From Actibacterium ureilyticum (lineage in GTDB: Bacteria; Pseudomonadota; Alphaproteobacteria; Rhodobacterales; Rhodobacteraceae): a stretch of 64,000 nt of DNA. The notes beneath the pieces were generated by a model. That model ran no database searches. It was not told the origin of the DNA and worked only from the letters and a program-made list of their open reading frames with translations. Position 1 is the first letter of the stretch, and each line of letters begins with the position of its first letter. Location of the stretch: NCBI RefSeq assembly GCF_002285435.1, contig NZ_NSBT01000026.1:1-64000 (forward strand), written 5' to 3'. Positions 44,899 to 53,982 of this stretch are shown here, one piece after another. A program made the translations under genes and the position numbers.

Positions 44899-46482
44899 AT
44901 GTCCCGTTGGTATTTTTATTTTATCGCATTGATATTGTTGGCCATTGTCTATTCCCTCGGCGTTTTCAGCCGGTCTATCTGGTATGACGAGGCGATCACC
45001 CTGCAATCGAACGCGGCTGTGGACTATGTTCAGCCCGGCCCCGGTCCGCTTGCCGCCGAACAGGTTCAGCGCCAGTTCGACGGCGTCAGGATATTGCCGC
45101 AACTGATTGACAACTATATCGAAAATGACGTTCATCCACCGCTTTACTTCGGTGTTGCCAATGCAGCGACATGGGTCTTTGGCAACAGCCTGACGGTGAT
45201 GCGGTTCGTGTCGGTCGCGCTGGTGCTGGCATCCGTGGTGCTGTTTGCCCGGCTGATGGCCCGGTTCGAGCCGCCCCGCGCGCTGGCCTATGTGCTGGCC
45301 TATGGGCTGTCGTTTTCGGTGGCCACCAGCGCCCATGACGCGCGCGGCTATGCCATGGTGCTGCTGCTGGCGGTGCTGGCCTGGCTCACCGCCGCACAGC
45401 CCGCTGACGGGGCCGCATCGCGCCCGGTGCTGTGGCGCGTGGTGGTGAATGGGCTGGCCTGTGGCGGGCTGCTGCTGACGCATTATTTCGCCGTTTTCAT
45501 CGTGGTGCCCCTGTTGGGGGTGCAGGTGCTGCGCGGGCTGGTGACGCGGCGGTTCCTTTACTGGCTGTCGCCGCTGGTGGCGTTTCTGGTGTTCCTGCCC
45601 TGGCTGCCAGTGATGCTGCATCACATGGGCGCGCGGCCCGACCAGATGACCGGGTTTCCCGGGCTGGTCGGCTGGGTGAAGGAGATGCTGGCCTTTCTGC
45701 CCGGACAGGTCTTTTCGGCCACCAGTTTCGAGGTGCCGAACCTGGTCCAGAAATACGGGCGGCTGGCCTGTTTCGCGCTGATCGCGCTGGGGGGCTCGGG
45801 CGTTCTGGCGGCGATGCTGCGCGGCCCGCGCCGGTGGGATCACGCCACGATCGCGCTGTTTGTGGTGGGCGTCGGGGTGGGGCTGTTCCTGGTGGCGTCG
45901 GTGCTGATGGACCGGTCGTTCAACGCGTTGCGCTATTGGACATTCTTCACGCCCTTCGTGGCCTATCTGGCCGCGCGCGGGGCGCTGATGCTGGGGCAGG
46001 GGATCGCGCGGGCGATCCCGGTCTTTCCGGCCCTGGCGCCGCTCTGGCTGCTGGTGGCGGGGCTGGCGGCGATGCTGAATTTCGGGTTCGAGACCAACCG
46101 CAACCGGGGCGGCGGGTTCTATCGGTCCATCGCGGCCGAGGCCGCGCAGGCCGGGACCGATCAGACGCTGATCGTGGTCGATCCCGGCGTCGGGCGGGGG
46201 GCGACGCTGGCCGCAGCGTTCGAGGTGGCGCCGGAACAGCTGCTGTACCTGCTGCCGCGCGAACCGGGCGACTGGGCCGCTGCGGCCGCCGATCTGGCCC
46301 CGTTGCTGGATAACCGAAGCACTGTCATACTGGCCTTCACCATCGACCGGGGGTCGATGAACACCGACAAGACCGCGCTTTATGGGGATATCGTGGCGCA
46401 ATTGCACGAACAGGGCTTTGCGCGCGCGCCGATCCTGGCGGCGGCACAGGATGGCAGGCATTATGCAAAATGGACACGTTGA
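44899..46482 (+). CDS. GT39-like membrane glycosyltransferase
   Basis: A 527-residue polytopic protein, about 10-12 membrane helices. The first periplasmic loop contains SIWYDEAITLQSNAAVD, the WxDE motif typical of GT-C enzymes (GT39/ArnT/PMT type) that use polyprenyl-phosphate sugars. HPPLYFGVANAATWVFG matches the next conserved helix. A soluble C-terminal domain follows. ATG 44899 puts the first helix at the N-terminus. The next gene overlaps its end. It would transfer a sugar on the periplasmic side; acceptor unknown. About 290 bases upstream show only AT-rich promoter-like DNA. Confidence 0.8.
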   Translation: MSRWYFYFIALILLAIVYSLGVFSRSIWYDEAITLQSNAAVDYVQPGPGPLAAEQVQRQFDGVRILPQLIDNYIENDVHPPLYFGVANAATWVFGNSLTVMRFVSVALVLASVVLFARLMARFEPPRALAYVLAYGLSFSVATSAHDARGYAMVLLLAVLAWLTAAQPADGAASRPVLWRVVVNGLACGGLLLTHYFAVFIVVPLLGVQVLRGLVTRRFLYWLSPLVAFLVFLPWLPVMLHHMGARPDQMTGFPGLVGWVKEMLAFLPGQVFSATSFEVPNLVQKYGRLACFALIALGGSGVLAAMLRGPRRWDHATIALFVVGVGVGLFLVASVLMDRSFNALRYWTFFTPFVAYLAARGALMLGQGIARAIPVFPALAPLWLLVAGLAAMLNFGFETNRNRGGGFYRSIAAEAAQAGTDQTLIVVDPGVGRGATLAAAFEVAPEQLLYLLPREPGDWAAAAADLAPLLDNRSTVILAFTIDRGSMNTDKTALYGDIVAQLHEQGFARAPILAAAQDGRHYAKWTR

Positions 46483-47521
46483 GATGAAGGATACCGAAAT
46501 CAGCCTGCCCGCCCGTCCCGTGGGCTTGCCGCCGGCGGTGACGCGGGTGGCCGATCCGCTGATCTCGATCGTGGTGCCGTGCTATAACGAAACCGATGCG
46601 GTCGACCTGTTCCACACCGCCATCACGGGCGAGCTGGACGGCCACCGGCTGGAGCTGGTCTTTGTCAACGATGGCAGCAAGGACGACACCATCGCCAAGC
46701 TCATTGACCTGAGCCGCCGCGACGACCGGGTCGTCGTCGTCAACCTGAGCCGCAATTTCGGGAAAGAGGTCGCGATGACCGCCGGGATCGAACAGGCCAG
46801 CGGCGATGTGGTGATCCCGATGGATGTCGATCTGCAGGACCCGCCCGACCTGATCCCGAAATTCCTTGAGAGATGGCGCGAAGGCTATGACGTGGTCTAT
46901 GGCGTGCGGGTGGACCGGTCGTCGGACAAGGCGACCAAGCGCGTGACCTCGGGCCTGTTCTATCGGCTGTTCAACCGTCTGGCCCAGACCGAGATCCCGC
47001 CGAATGCAGGCGACTATCGCCTGATGGACCGGGTGGCGGTGGATGCGATCTGTCAGCTGACCGAGCGCAACCGGTTCATGAAGGGGCTGTTTGCCTGGAT
47101 CGGGTTTCCGTCGGTGGGGGTGGAATACACCCGCCCCGAACGCGCGGCGGGCGAGACCAAGTTCAATTACTGGCGGCTGTGGAATTTCGCGCTGGACGGG
47201 GTGGTCAGCTTTTCCAGCCTGCCGCTGCGGGTCTGGACCTATGCCGGGGGGATCGTGGCGTTCGTGTCGGTGCTTTATGCCAGCCTGATCGTGGTCCGGA
47301 CCATGGTTTATGGGATCGACGTGCCCGGCTATGCCTCGACCATGACGGCGGTGCTGTTCCTGGGGGGCATCCAGCTGATTTCGCTGGGGGTGATCGGCGA
47401 ATACCTGTCGCGGCTTTTCGTCGAGACCAAGGGCCGGCCCGTCTATCTGTTGCAGGGGGTGTACCGCAAGGGCGCCCGGACCGAAAAAGGGACGCGCGAT
47501 GTCGATCCGGACCAGGGCTGA
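46463..47521 (+). CDS. GT2 family polyprenyl-phosphate glycosyltransferase
   Basis: A 352-residue enzyme of the DPM1/ArnC/GtrB type. It has SIVVPCYNETDAVD, VFVNDGSKDDT and the DxD-like PMDVDLQDPPDL in the catalytic domain, with two C-terminal membrane helices (VWTYAGGIVAFVSVLYASLIVV and TMTAVLFLGGIQLISLGVIGEYL). It would make the lipid-linked sugar used by the GT-C enzymes on either side. The start may be ATG 46463 or 46484. It overlaps the GtrA gene by 23 bases, giving tight coupling. Confidence 0.92.
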   Translation: MQNGHVEMKDTEISLPARPVGLPPAVTRVADPLISIVVPCYNETDAVDLFHTAITGELDGHRLELVFVNDGSKDDTIAKLIDLSRRDDRVVVVNLSRNFGKEVAMTAGIEQASGDVVIPMDVDLQDPPDLIPKFLERWREGYDVVYGVRVDRSSDKATKRVTSGLFYRLFNRLAQTEIPPNAGDYRLMDRVAVDAICQLTERNRFMKGLFAWIGFPSVGVEYTRPERAAGETKFNYWRLWNFALDGVVSFSSLPLRVWTYAGGIVAFVSVLYASLIVVRTMVYGIDVPGYASTMTAVLFLGGIQLISLGVIGEYLSRLFVETKGRPVYLLQGVYRKGARTEKGTRDVDPDQG

Positions 47522-47897
47522 GCTGATCCAGGCGCTGCGCTTCGGCCTGGTGGGCGGGCTGTCGACGCTGGTGCATATGGCGGTGGCGCAGGGGCTGCTG
47601 GCGTTCGATCTGGCATCGCTGGGCTGGTCGAACGTGCTGGGCTTCGTCACGGCGTTTTTCGTGTCGTTCTTCGGGCACTATCATTTTTCATTCCAGCGCA
47701 ACACGCCCTTCCTGCGGTCGATGGGCCGTTACGGGGTGATTGCGCTGATGGGGTTTGCGGTGAACAATTTCGTTCTGATCGGGCTGGTGGCGATGAATGT
47801 CCTGCCCGAATCCGTGGCCCTGGCGATTGCGATCATTATCGTACCGGTGGGCACCTTTGTCGCCAGCCGGTTCTGGGGGTTTACAGCGGCGTCCTAG
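47499..47897 (+). CDS. GtrA family membrane protein
   Basis: A 132-residue protein with four membrane helices (LRFGLVGGLSTLVHMAVAQGLL, VLGFVTAFFVSFFGHYHFSF, YGVIALMGFAVNNFVLIGLVAM, LAIAIIIVPVGTFVASRFWGF). GtrA proteins are proposed flippases for bactoprenol-linked sugars. It overlaps the GT2 gene and so completes a GtrA/GtrB pair as in O-antigen glucosylation systems. The preceding and following GT-C genes could be the GtrC-like transferases. Confidence 0.9.
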   Translation: MSIRTRAELIQALRFGLVGGLSTLVHMAVAQGLLAFDLASLGWSNVLGFVTAFFVSFFGHYHFSFQRNTPFLRSMGRYGVIALMGFAVNNFVLIGLVAMNVLPESVALAIAIIIVPVGTFVASRFWGFTAAS

Positions 47898-48071
47898 GGG
47901 CGCCGGGGCATTGGACTCCGGTTTCGGGGTCGCATACGGTCGGATTTCAAACGGGATCCCGTGGTTTCCGCCCGCAGGCCGTCACCCGATCACGGGGTGG
48001 GGCAATGGGCGGGCGCTGGCGCGGGACGGCACAGGGTTATCGGGGCATTGACGGTGGGTTTCAGCAATCGA

Positions 48072-49634
48072 ATGGGTTTGGGCGGACAGCCTGTGACCGG
48101 CCGTTTGCTGATCCTGTCGGCGCTGACGGTCCTGCTGGCGGGGATCGCGACCCGCATCGGCCTGTTGAACCTGCCCGCGCAGTTTGACGAGTTCTATCAC
48201 CTGCTGCCTGCGCGGTCGCTGAACGATGGTGCGGGCTTTCGCATCCTGGACGGCGAATACCGGCGTGGGGCGGGCTTTACCCGCGCGCTGGCGCTGCATC
48301 TGCGGCTGTTGGGACAGGACGACCTGGCCACGGCGCGGCTGTTTCCCATGCTGCTTGGGGCGGCGGTGCCGATGGTGCTGTTCCTGTGGCTGAACCGCCA
48401 TGCGGGCTGGGCGGTCGCGGCGCTGGCGGCGGTGCTGGCGATCCTGTGGCCCGCGGGCATATTCGAGGCGCAGACCGTGCGGTTCTATTCGCTGCAGGTG
48501 CTGACCTTTCTGATCGGTGCCGCCGCTTTCTATAACGGGTTTCAGGCCAGCGGCCGGGCGCGCGCCGCTTGGCTGGCGCTGGCGGTTCCGGCGCTGGCGG
48601 TGGCGCTGTCGGCGCAGATGTCGACCCTGATCGGGGCGGCGGCGCTGGGCCTGTGGTGGGCGCTGGCCCATGCGCTGCCGTTTCTGCGCCGCCATCCCGC
48701 CGGTCGCTGGGTGGTGACGCTGGGGGTTCCGGCGGCCCTGCTGCTGCTGTTCGCGGCCTATCGGCTGGGGGTCCTGCACAAGGCGTGGGAGTTCTATCGC
48801 TGGGTCCCCGCCCACAGCGAAAAGGCCCGCGATGACGTTCTGTTCTATCACCGTCTTTTCCTGGAAGGGTACGGTCCGCTTTGGGCGGCCTTTCCGGTGG
48901 TGCTGTTTCTGGCGATCTGGCGGGCGCGGCGGATGGGGCTGTTTTGCGCGGTGATCTTCGCGGTGGCCTTGGTCACCCATTCCTTCGGCGCGTTCAAGGC
49001 GGCGCGCTACCTGTCCTATGTGATGCCGTTCTATTTCGCGCTGACCGCGCTTGCGATCGTCGCCGTGGCGGACTGGGTGGCGGGGCAGGTGTCGGCGCGG
49101 GTCGCATCCGCGCGCTATCTTCCGGCGACCGCTGCGGGGCTGGTGGTGCTGGTGGCGCTGATCTCGGGCTCGTTCATGGCGCCCGCGCTGCGGCTGGCCA
49201 CCGCAACCGCGCCCCTGAACCGCGAGGATTGGTCCCGCGTCGCCACCCTGGTCGGCGATTGGCGGGATGTGCCGTTCCGGATGACCACGCGCGAGCTCGA
49301 TACCATCGCCTATCTGGGCGATTACGACCTGTTGATCAGCCGCAGCCGCCTGTCCGAAACCCCGCCATTCACGCAATTCGCGCGCGACACGCGCACCGGC
49401 CGGCCGATCATCAGCGACACCGCCACGGTGGCGCAGGTCATGCTGTGCGTGCCCGAAGGGCTGATCGTGGCCGATCCCGGCTGGTGGGCCGATGTCGGCT
49501 GGCAAGAGCGTCTGGCGCCCACGCTGGCCACGCCGGGTTTCCAGTTTCAGACCCGCGCTGACGACCAGAATTTCCTGCTGCGCTGGCAATCGCCGCAACC
49601 GCCGGCGGGCGCGTGCGATCTTCCCGGCCTGTAA
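48072..49634 (+). CDS. GT39/ArnT-like membrane glycosyltransferase
   Basis: About 520 residues, 10-12 membrane helices. After helix one, [20 protein letters not shown] carries the acidic motif of GT-C enzymes, here FDE in place of [22 protein letters not shown] and [21 protein letters not shown] continue the fold. A periplasmic C-terminal domain follows. The start is uncertain (ATG 48072 or GTG 48054), with about 170 bases of apparent non-coding DNA before it. It is probably a second transferase of the cassette with a different acceptor. Confidence 0.75.
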   Translation: MGLGGQPVTGRLLILSALTVLLAGIATRIGLLNLPAQFDEFYHLLPARSLNDGAGFRILDGEYRRGAGFTRALALHLRLLGQDDLATARLFPMLLGAAVPMVLFLWLNRHAGWAVAALAAVLAILWPAGIFEAQTVRFYSLQVLTFLIGAAAFYNGFQASGRARAAWLALAVPALAVALSAQMSTLIGAAALGLWWALAHALPFLRRHPAGRWVVTLGVPAALLLLFAAYRLGVLHKAWEFYRWVPAHSEKARDDVLFYHRLFLEGYGPLWAAFPVVLFLAIWRARRMGLFCAVIFAVALVTHSFGAFKAARYLSYVMPFYFALTALAIVAVADWVAGQVSARVASARYLPATAAGLVVLVALISGSFMAPALRLATATAPLNREDWSRVATLVGDWRDVPFRMTTRELDTIAYLGDYDLLISRSRLSETPPFTQFARDTRTGRPIISDTATVAQVMLCVPEGLIVADPGWWADVGWQERLAPTLATPGFQFQTRADDQNFLLRWQSPQPPAGACDLPGL

Positions 49635-49696
49635 CCGCCGCGGCAAACCGTTCAGGGCGCTTGACCGCCCCTGAAAACCAACGCATATCGTCGCGA

Positions 49697-51496
49697 ATGA
49701 CCGATCTGAAAAACATCCGCAACTTTTCCATCGTGGCCCATATCGACCACGGCAAATCCACGCTGGCCGACCGCCTGATCCAGATGACGGGCACGGTGGC
49801 CGAACGGGACATGCAAGAGCAGTTGCTGGACAGCATGGATATCGAACGCGAACGCGGGATCACCATCAAGGCCAACACGGTGCGGATCGAATATCCCGCC
49901 AAGGATGGCGAGACCTATGTGCTGAACCTGATCGACACGCCCGGCCATGTCGACTTCGCCTATGAGGTCAGCCGCTCGATGCAGGCGGTCGAAGGCTCGC
50001 TGCTGGTCGTCGACGCGACCCAGGGGGTCGAGGCGCAGACGCTGGCCAATGTCTATCAGGCCATCGATGCCGACCATGAAATCGTGCCGGTGCTGAACAA
50101 GATCGACCTGCCCGCGGCGGATGTGGACCGCGTGGCCGAACAGATCGAGGATGTGATCGGCATCGACGCCACCGATGCGGTGCAGATCAGCGCCAAGACC
50201 GGTGTCGGCATCCCCGATGTGCTCGAGGCGATCGTGACGCGCCTGCCCGCGCCCAAGGGCGACCGCGATGCGCCGCTCAAGGCGATGCTGGTCGACAGCT
50301 ATTACGACGCCTATCTGGGCGTGGTCGTGATCATCCGCGTGATCGACGGCGTCATCAAGAAAGGCGACCGGATCAAGATGATGGGCACTGGCGGCACCTA
50401 TCCCGTCGACCGGCTGGGCGTCTTCCGCCCCAAGATGCAGGATATCGCGGAACTGGGCCCGGGCGAGATCGGCTTCCTGACCGCCTCCATCAAACAGGTG
50501 CGCGATACCCGCGTGGGCGACACCATCACGCACGAGAAAAAGGGCACCGACAAGGCCCTGCCGGGCTTTAAACCCGCGCAGCCGGTGGTGTTCTGTGGCC
50601 TGTTCCCGGTGGATTCGGCCGAATTCGAGGATCTGCGCGACAGTATCGAGAAGCTGGCGCTGAACGACGCCTCTTTCAGCTACGAGATGGAGACCTCGGC
50701 CGCGCTGGGCTTCGGCTTCCGCTGCGGGTTCCTGGGGCTTCTGCACCTGGAGGTCATCCGCGACCGGATCGAACGGGAATACGACATCGACCTGATCACC
50801 ACGGCGCCCAGCGTGATCTATCACGTCCACATGAAGGACGGCACGATGGTCGAGCTGCACAACCCCGCCGACATGCCCGATCTCACTTACGTCGATCATA
50901 TCGAGGAACCGCGCATCAAAGCCACGATCCTGGTGCCCGACGAATACCTGGGCGACGTGCTGAAGCTGTGCCAGGACCGGCGCGGCATTCAACAGGATCT
51001 GACCTATGCCGGGTCCCGCGCCATGGTGGTCTATGACCTGCCGCTGAACGAGGTGGTGTTCGATTTCTATGACCGGCTGAAATCGGTGACCAAGGGCTAT
51101 GCGTCCTTCGACTATCAGATGATCGGCTATGCCCAGGATTACCTGGTCAAGATGCAGGTGCTGGTGAATGACGAACCCGTGGACGCGCTGTCGACCATGG
51201 TTCACCGCGACCGGGCCGAGGCGCGGGGCAGGGCGATGTGCGAAAAGCTGAAAGAGCTGATCCCCCGCCACATGTTCAAGATCCCGATCCAGGCCGCCAT
51301 CGGCGGCCGCGTCATCGCCCGCGAGACCCTGTCGGCCATGCGCAAGGACGTGACCGCCAAATGCTATGGCGGCGACGCCACGCGGAAGAAAAAGCTGTTG
51401 GAGAAGCAGAAGGCGGGCAAGAAGAAGATGCGCCAGTTTGGCAAGGTCGAGATCCCGCAGCAGGCGTTTATCAACGCCCTGAAAATGGACGATTGA
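49697..51496 (+). CDS. lepA: elongation factor 4 (LepA)
   Basis: Translational GTPase, 599 residues, that back-translocates or remodels stalled ribosomes. The G1 motif is [14 protein letters not shown], with DTPGHVDF (G3) and NKIDLPAAD (G4). The LepA-specific C-terminal domain ends in [33 protein letters not shown]-type sequence. ATG 49697 gives the standard start ([16 protein letters not shown]). It follows the glycan cassette and borders an AT-rich patch. Confidence 0.97.
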   Translation: MTDLKNIRNFSIVAHIDHGKSTLADRLIQMTGTVAERDMQEQLLDSMDIERERGITIKANTVRIEYPAKDGETYVLNLIDTPGHVDFAYEVSRSMQAVEGSLLVVDATQGVEAQTLANVYQAIDADHEIVPVLNKIDLPAADVDRVAEQIEDVIGIDATDAVQISAKTGVGIPDVLEAIVTRLPAPKGDRDAPLKAMLVDSYYDAYLGVVVIIRVIDGVIKKGDRIKMMGTGGTYPVDRLGVFRPKMQDIAELGPGEIGFLTASIKQVRDTRVGDTITHEKKGTDKALPGFKPAQPVVFCGLFPVDSAEFEDLRDSIEKLALNDASFSYEMETSAALGFGFRCGFLGLLHLEVIRDRIEREYDIDLITTAPSVIYHVHMKDGTMVELHNPADMPDLTYVDHIEEPRIKATILVPDEYLGDVLKLCQDRRGIQQDLTYAGSRAMVVYDLPLNEVVFDFYDRLKSVTKGYASFDYQMIGYAQDYLVKMQVLVNDEPVDALSTMVHRDRAEARGRAMCEKLKELIPRHMFKIPIQAAIGGRVIARETLSAMRKDVTAKCYGGDATRKKKLLEKQKAGKKKMRQFGKVEIPQQAFINALKMDD

Positions 51497-51673
51497 TCGT
51501 CCAATTTTAGGGTGGGGCGAAAGCTATTTTCGAAGAAAATCGCGTGCCCCTGCGGTTTGCCTGGGCGGAGAGCTCAATGCGTTGAAGATAGATGATTGAT
51601 TGTGCGCTCTTGGGGTGATGCCGAAGCTGCATAGGGGCGCAAGTGTGCTTCTATTACGAAGAACATCAAGCGA

Positions 51674-52120
51674 CTACGGATCCCCTTCAGAATCATCTGA
51701 TTTGGGGAAGCCGCTTGCCTTGAATATTGGTCCTAACCAGCTTGTTTCGGACCACTCTCCAGTCAATACTGTACGAAGTAAATGTGAAGTAGCTAGCATC
51801 AAAAGCACAAAAGCTAGTGACTGCCACCAACCTAGATTCACCACCATGGACACAAACCCGGCAATTATGCTAAGTCCTAGCACCGCGGACACCACCATGC
51901 CAATCCACTCGCTTATGGAGTATAGGCGCGCAACTCTATCTTGAGAGTCTACGATCTTTTCGGCAAGTTCAGGGTTGCTCTCAGCTAGCCTTCTCAACTC
52001 GCTTATGCTGTTAGGGCTGTAGTGAAAGTTCTCTACATAGAGCGCATTTACATTTTCACGGTCGCGTGCGTTAGCTGGAACTCTGTCAGGAAGACCCGCT
52101 TCGTCTTTCTCTGATGACAA
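51674..52120 (-). CDS. small membrane protein, DUF2335-like (tentative)
   Basis: A 148-residue protein starting at TTG 52120, with AAAGGGA at good spacing. The first half is polar and helical (SISELRRLAESNPELAEKIVDSQDRVARLY), the second has two membrane helices (WIGMVVSAVLGLSIIAGFVS and WQSLAFVLLMLATSHLL). The layout of a helical stretch then paired helices resembles DUF2335 phage/mobile-element membrane proteins, but this is a weak match. Codon use is unlike neighbours. It follows and overlaps a 61-residue gene, suggesting a two-gene unit. Function unknown. Confidence 0.6.
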   Translation of the reverse strand: MSSEKDEAGLPDRVPANARDRENVNALYVENFHYSPNSISELRRLAESNPELAEKIVDSQDRVARLYSISEWIGMVVSAVLGLSIIAGFVSMVVNLGWWQSLAFVLLMLATSHLLRTVLTGEWSETSWLGPIFKASGFPKSDDSEGDP

Positions 52121-52271
52121 CAGAATTCCCTTTCTTGGTATCTCGGTTCACGCTGCTTGTACCATGACCATCTTTGATATTCTTTAGAACACGCACCATG
52201 GGTTTCATCGTCAACGTTTTGTTGACGCCAGAGTTGAACCCGTGCATGTCGAGCTTGTAGCTCCCACCCAT
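52086..52271 (-). CDS. 61-residue basic protein, unknown
   Basis: Begins MGGSYKLDMHGFNSGVNKT, with GAGGA five bases before the ATG; basic, no membrane segment, serine-rich end. Its 3' end overlaps the start of the membrane protein gene by 35 bases, which would fit translational coupling. A competing frame over the same bases (52048-52305) has no good ribosome site. Coding is likely but not certain, and no family is recognised. Confidence 0.45.
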   Translation of the reverse strand: MGGSYKLDMHGFNSGVNKTLTMKPMVRVLKNIKDGHGTSSVNRDTKKGNSVVIRERRSGSS

Positions 52272-52500
52272 GTTTTCCTCGGTGATGTTGTTTGGTTGCA
52301 GGCATTTATGGAGGTTTGTGGACCACTTCTTTGGTTTAAATATGGCGATATTTTCAGGAAATCCAAGCAGTAGATTATTTTTGGCGTGAAAAATTTAGTA
52401 TGAGATGTGCGATCTCGAGTTCTGTGGGTCCTGTGGTTTTTCTTGTAAAAAACGTTTTATTTCAGCATCATGTGTGGGTTTTCTTGTGGTTCAAGCAACC

Positions 52501-52644
52501 TCAAAATAACCCGTCCCCACCTTTCTTCTGTTCGATGGCCTCGTCGGCGGCGACGGCGCCGGCGGCGCCGATGACGACGGGGGCACAGGCCGACAGCAGG
52601 GTGGGGGCGGTGATGATGGCGATCAGCCAGAATGTTTTGCGCAT
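52501..52644 (-). CDS. 47-residue lipoprotein
   Basis: Reads MRKTFWLIAIITAPTLLSAC, a lipoprotein signal with lipobox LSAC (Cys20), then a short alanine/glycine segment (APVVIGAAGAVAADEAI) and the end EQKKGGDGLF. AGGAG lies eight bases before the ATG. Small lipoproteins ending in GGDGLF are, as I recall, widespread in Rhodobacterales. Probably in the inner leaflet of the outer membrane or the inner membrane; function unknown. Confidence 0.75.
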   Translation of the reverse strand: MRKTFWLIAIITAPTLLSACAPVVIGAAGAVAADEAIEQKKGGDGLF

Positions 52645-52716
52645 GCTCGATTCTCCTGACGCCAGCTTAGCGGCAAATCAGGTGAATGATAGGGGCGGGT
52701 TGCCGCGCGCGGGCCG

Positions 52717-52995
52717 TTACCCCTCGGCGCCGTGCTGGGCCTCGGGGTGGTCGGTGATGAAATGGTGCAGCACCGCGTAAAGCTCCCGCGCGTGGTCCAG
52801 ATTGTCGGCATGCAGGGCGCTGCGGATATCCTCGCAGATCATCTGTTGCACATGCTGCGGCCCCTTGTGCTGGTGCATCAGATAGTCGCCCAGCGTCGCG
52901 GCGTTCAGCGCGGGCAGGCCCTCGTGCTCGGCCACGGCGGCGATCTCGTCGCGGGTCAGGCAGGTCATGTCCTCGATATCGTCCAAGGTGATCAT
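52717..52995 (-). CDS. conserved small cytoplasmic protein
   Basis: A 92-residue acidic, histidine-rich helical protein (MITLDDIEDMTCLTRDEIAAVAEHE ... MHQHKGPQHVQQMICEDIRSAL ... LHHFITDHPEAQH), shown here in fragments. A very strong GAAGGAGGAG site precedes the ATG. It looks like a conserved alphaproteobacterial hypothetical. No domain is recognised. It is divergent from the DsrE-like gene. Confidence 0.75.
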   Translation of the reverse strand: MITLDDIEDMTCLTRDEIAAVAEHEGLPALNAATLGDYLMHQHKGPQHVQQMICEDIRSALHADNLDHARELYAVLHHFITDHPEAQHGAEG

Positions 52996-53171
52996 GTCGG
53001 CTCCTCCTTCGCGGGCAGTATAGCGCGAAACGGCCCCGGGCGCGCGGGCGCCGATTGCCCCAGGGACAATGGGGCGCAGCGCGCATGCGGCGTTCTGACA
53101 TATTCAGTATGTCGAATGCATCTTTAGGGTGCACCGCGGAACGCGCATGGAGACTGTGAGAGGATGTCGAA

Positions 53172-53603
53172 ATGCTGAAAACTTTGCCCGCCCTGGCCGC
53201 CGTCGCGCTGCTGGCCCTGCCCGCGCAGGCCGAACCCGCAGAGCGTCTGGTGACGGTCGTCACCGCGGCCGAGCCGCAGACCCAGCTGATGAGCATGGTT
53301 CTGACCATGCAGGCCGTCGCCAAGGGCGTGGACACGCGCATCCTGCTGTGCGGGCCGGCGGGGGATATCGCGCTGAAGGACGCACCCGAAACCGCCACCG
53401 CCGGACAGCCGCCCAAGGGGATGAGCCCGCAGGGCCTGTTGCAGGCGGCGATGGAAAAGGGCGCCAAGGCCGAGGTCTGTGCGATCTATCTGCCGGGCAA
53501 GGGCGCGGGCCCCGAGGCGCTGCTGGACGGCGTCACCGTCGCCGCGCCGCCCGCCATGGCCGACGCCCTGCTGGACGATGACGCGGCGATCTGGTCGTTC
53601 TGA
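53172..53603 (+). CDS. periplasmic DsrE-like protein
   Basis: A 143-residue protein with a signal peptide (LKTLPALAAVALLALPAQA). The mature part resembles the DsrE/DsrF-like fold: LVTVVTAAEPQTQLMSMVLTMQAVAKGVDTRILLCGPAGD, then EVCAIYLPG with a cysteine in the position used for sulfur relay in some members. Members outside sulfur oxidisers have unknown roles. A large imperfect hairpin follows the stop. Confidence 0.78.
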   Translation: MLKTLPALAAVALLALPAQAEPAERLVTVVTAAEPQTQLMSMVLTMQAVAKGVDTRILLCGPAGDIALKDAPETATAGQPPKGMSPQGLLQAAMEKGAKAEVCAIYLPGKGAGPEALLDGVTVAAPPAMADALLDDDAAIWSF

Positions 53604-53624
53604 CCGGATTTCGGACAAAAAGAA

Positions 53625-53711
53625 ACCGGCCCACCGGCGAAGCTTGGGGATTTCGCGGGTGGACCGGTATACGGCCCGGGGGACAACCGGGTCGGTAGGC
53701 TTGAAATTTTT
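53625..53711 (+). terminator. large imperfect hairpin and second stem after the DsrE-like gene
   Basis: ACCGG-c-CCACC-g-GCGAA (53625-53641) pairs with TTCGC-g-GGTGG-a-CCGGT (53652-53668): three 5-bp blocks with two single mismatches. GGCCCGG and CCGGGTC then form a second stem near 53673-53692, and TTTTTT comes at 53706-53711. It may be a terminator or a structured RNA end. Confidence 0.5.
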
Positions 53712-53730
53712 TGCGCTCAATCGTTTACGC

Positions 53731-53783
53731 GGTACACGTCACATCAAACTGGTTACGGTTACTCGTCACGCCAATCTGGTTAC
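53731..53783. repeat. two tandem units of about 27 bases
   Basis: CGTCAC-ATCAAA-CTGGTTAC (53737-53756) recurs 27 bases on as CGTCAC-GCCAAT-CTGGTTAC (53764-53783); 17 of 20 bases match. The second unit runs into the 3' end of the entericidin gene. Confidence 0.55.
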
Positions 53784-53917
53784 ATCTGGGCCTGGGTCTC
53801 GTTGGCCTCGGTCTCGATCGCTTCGCCGGCGTTCTGGATGTCCTGGCCGGCGCCTTCGACGGTTTCACAGGCGCTCAGGGCAAGGGCGGTCAGCAGGGCC
53901 AGGGTCATGCGGGTCAT
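53780..53917 (-). CDS. entericidin-like lipoprotein
   Basis: A 45-residue lipoprotein: MTRMTLALLTALALSAC with lipobox LSAC, followed by ETVEGAGQDIQNAGEAIE, which is the entericidin A/B pattern (C.T..G.G.DI...G). GGAG precedes the ATG. Entericidins are small envelope lipoproteins described as a toxin/antidote pair in E. coli, but single copies like this are general envelope proteins. Length and motif are diagnostic enough. Confidence 0.88.
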   Translation of the reverse strand: MTRMTLALLTALALSACETVEGAGQDIQNAGEAIETEANETQAQM

Positions 53918-53982
53918 GTCGGTATCTCCGTTCTTCGCTTTGCAGTCCTGTCGTCAACGCGCGTCACGGATTGGGGTTCCTT

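Larger units (their letters stand above)
51497..52500. other. AT-rich accessory patch after lepA
   Basis: About 1 kb whose base composition falls clearly below the rest of the window, with many TTT/AAA runs, especially 52270-52500. It holds two small minus-strand genes; 51497-51673 and 52272-52500 show no convincing gene. No transposase, integrase, tRNA or direct-repeat ends were found. It looks like acquired DNA. Confidence 0.65.

Noticed and set aside
52048-52305. 85-codon minus-strand frame overlapping the 61-residue gene
   Set aside because: Poor start context and Arg/Gln/His-rich composition; the 61-residue frame has a better ribosome site.
52400-52780. 126-codon plus-strand frame in the AT-rich boundary
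   Set aside because: It crosses the well-supported 47-residue lipoprotein gene on the other strand and lacks a ribosome site or domain.
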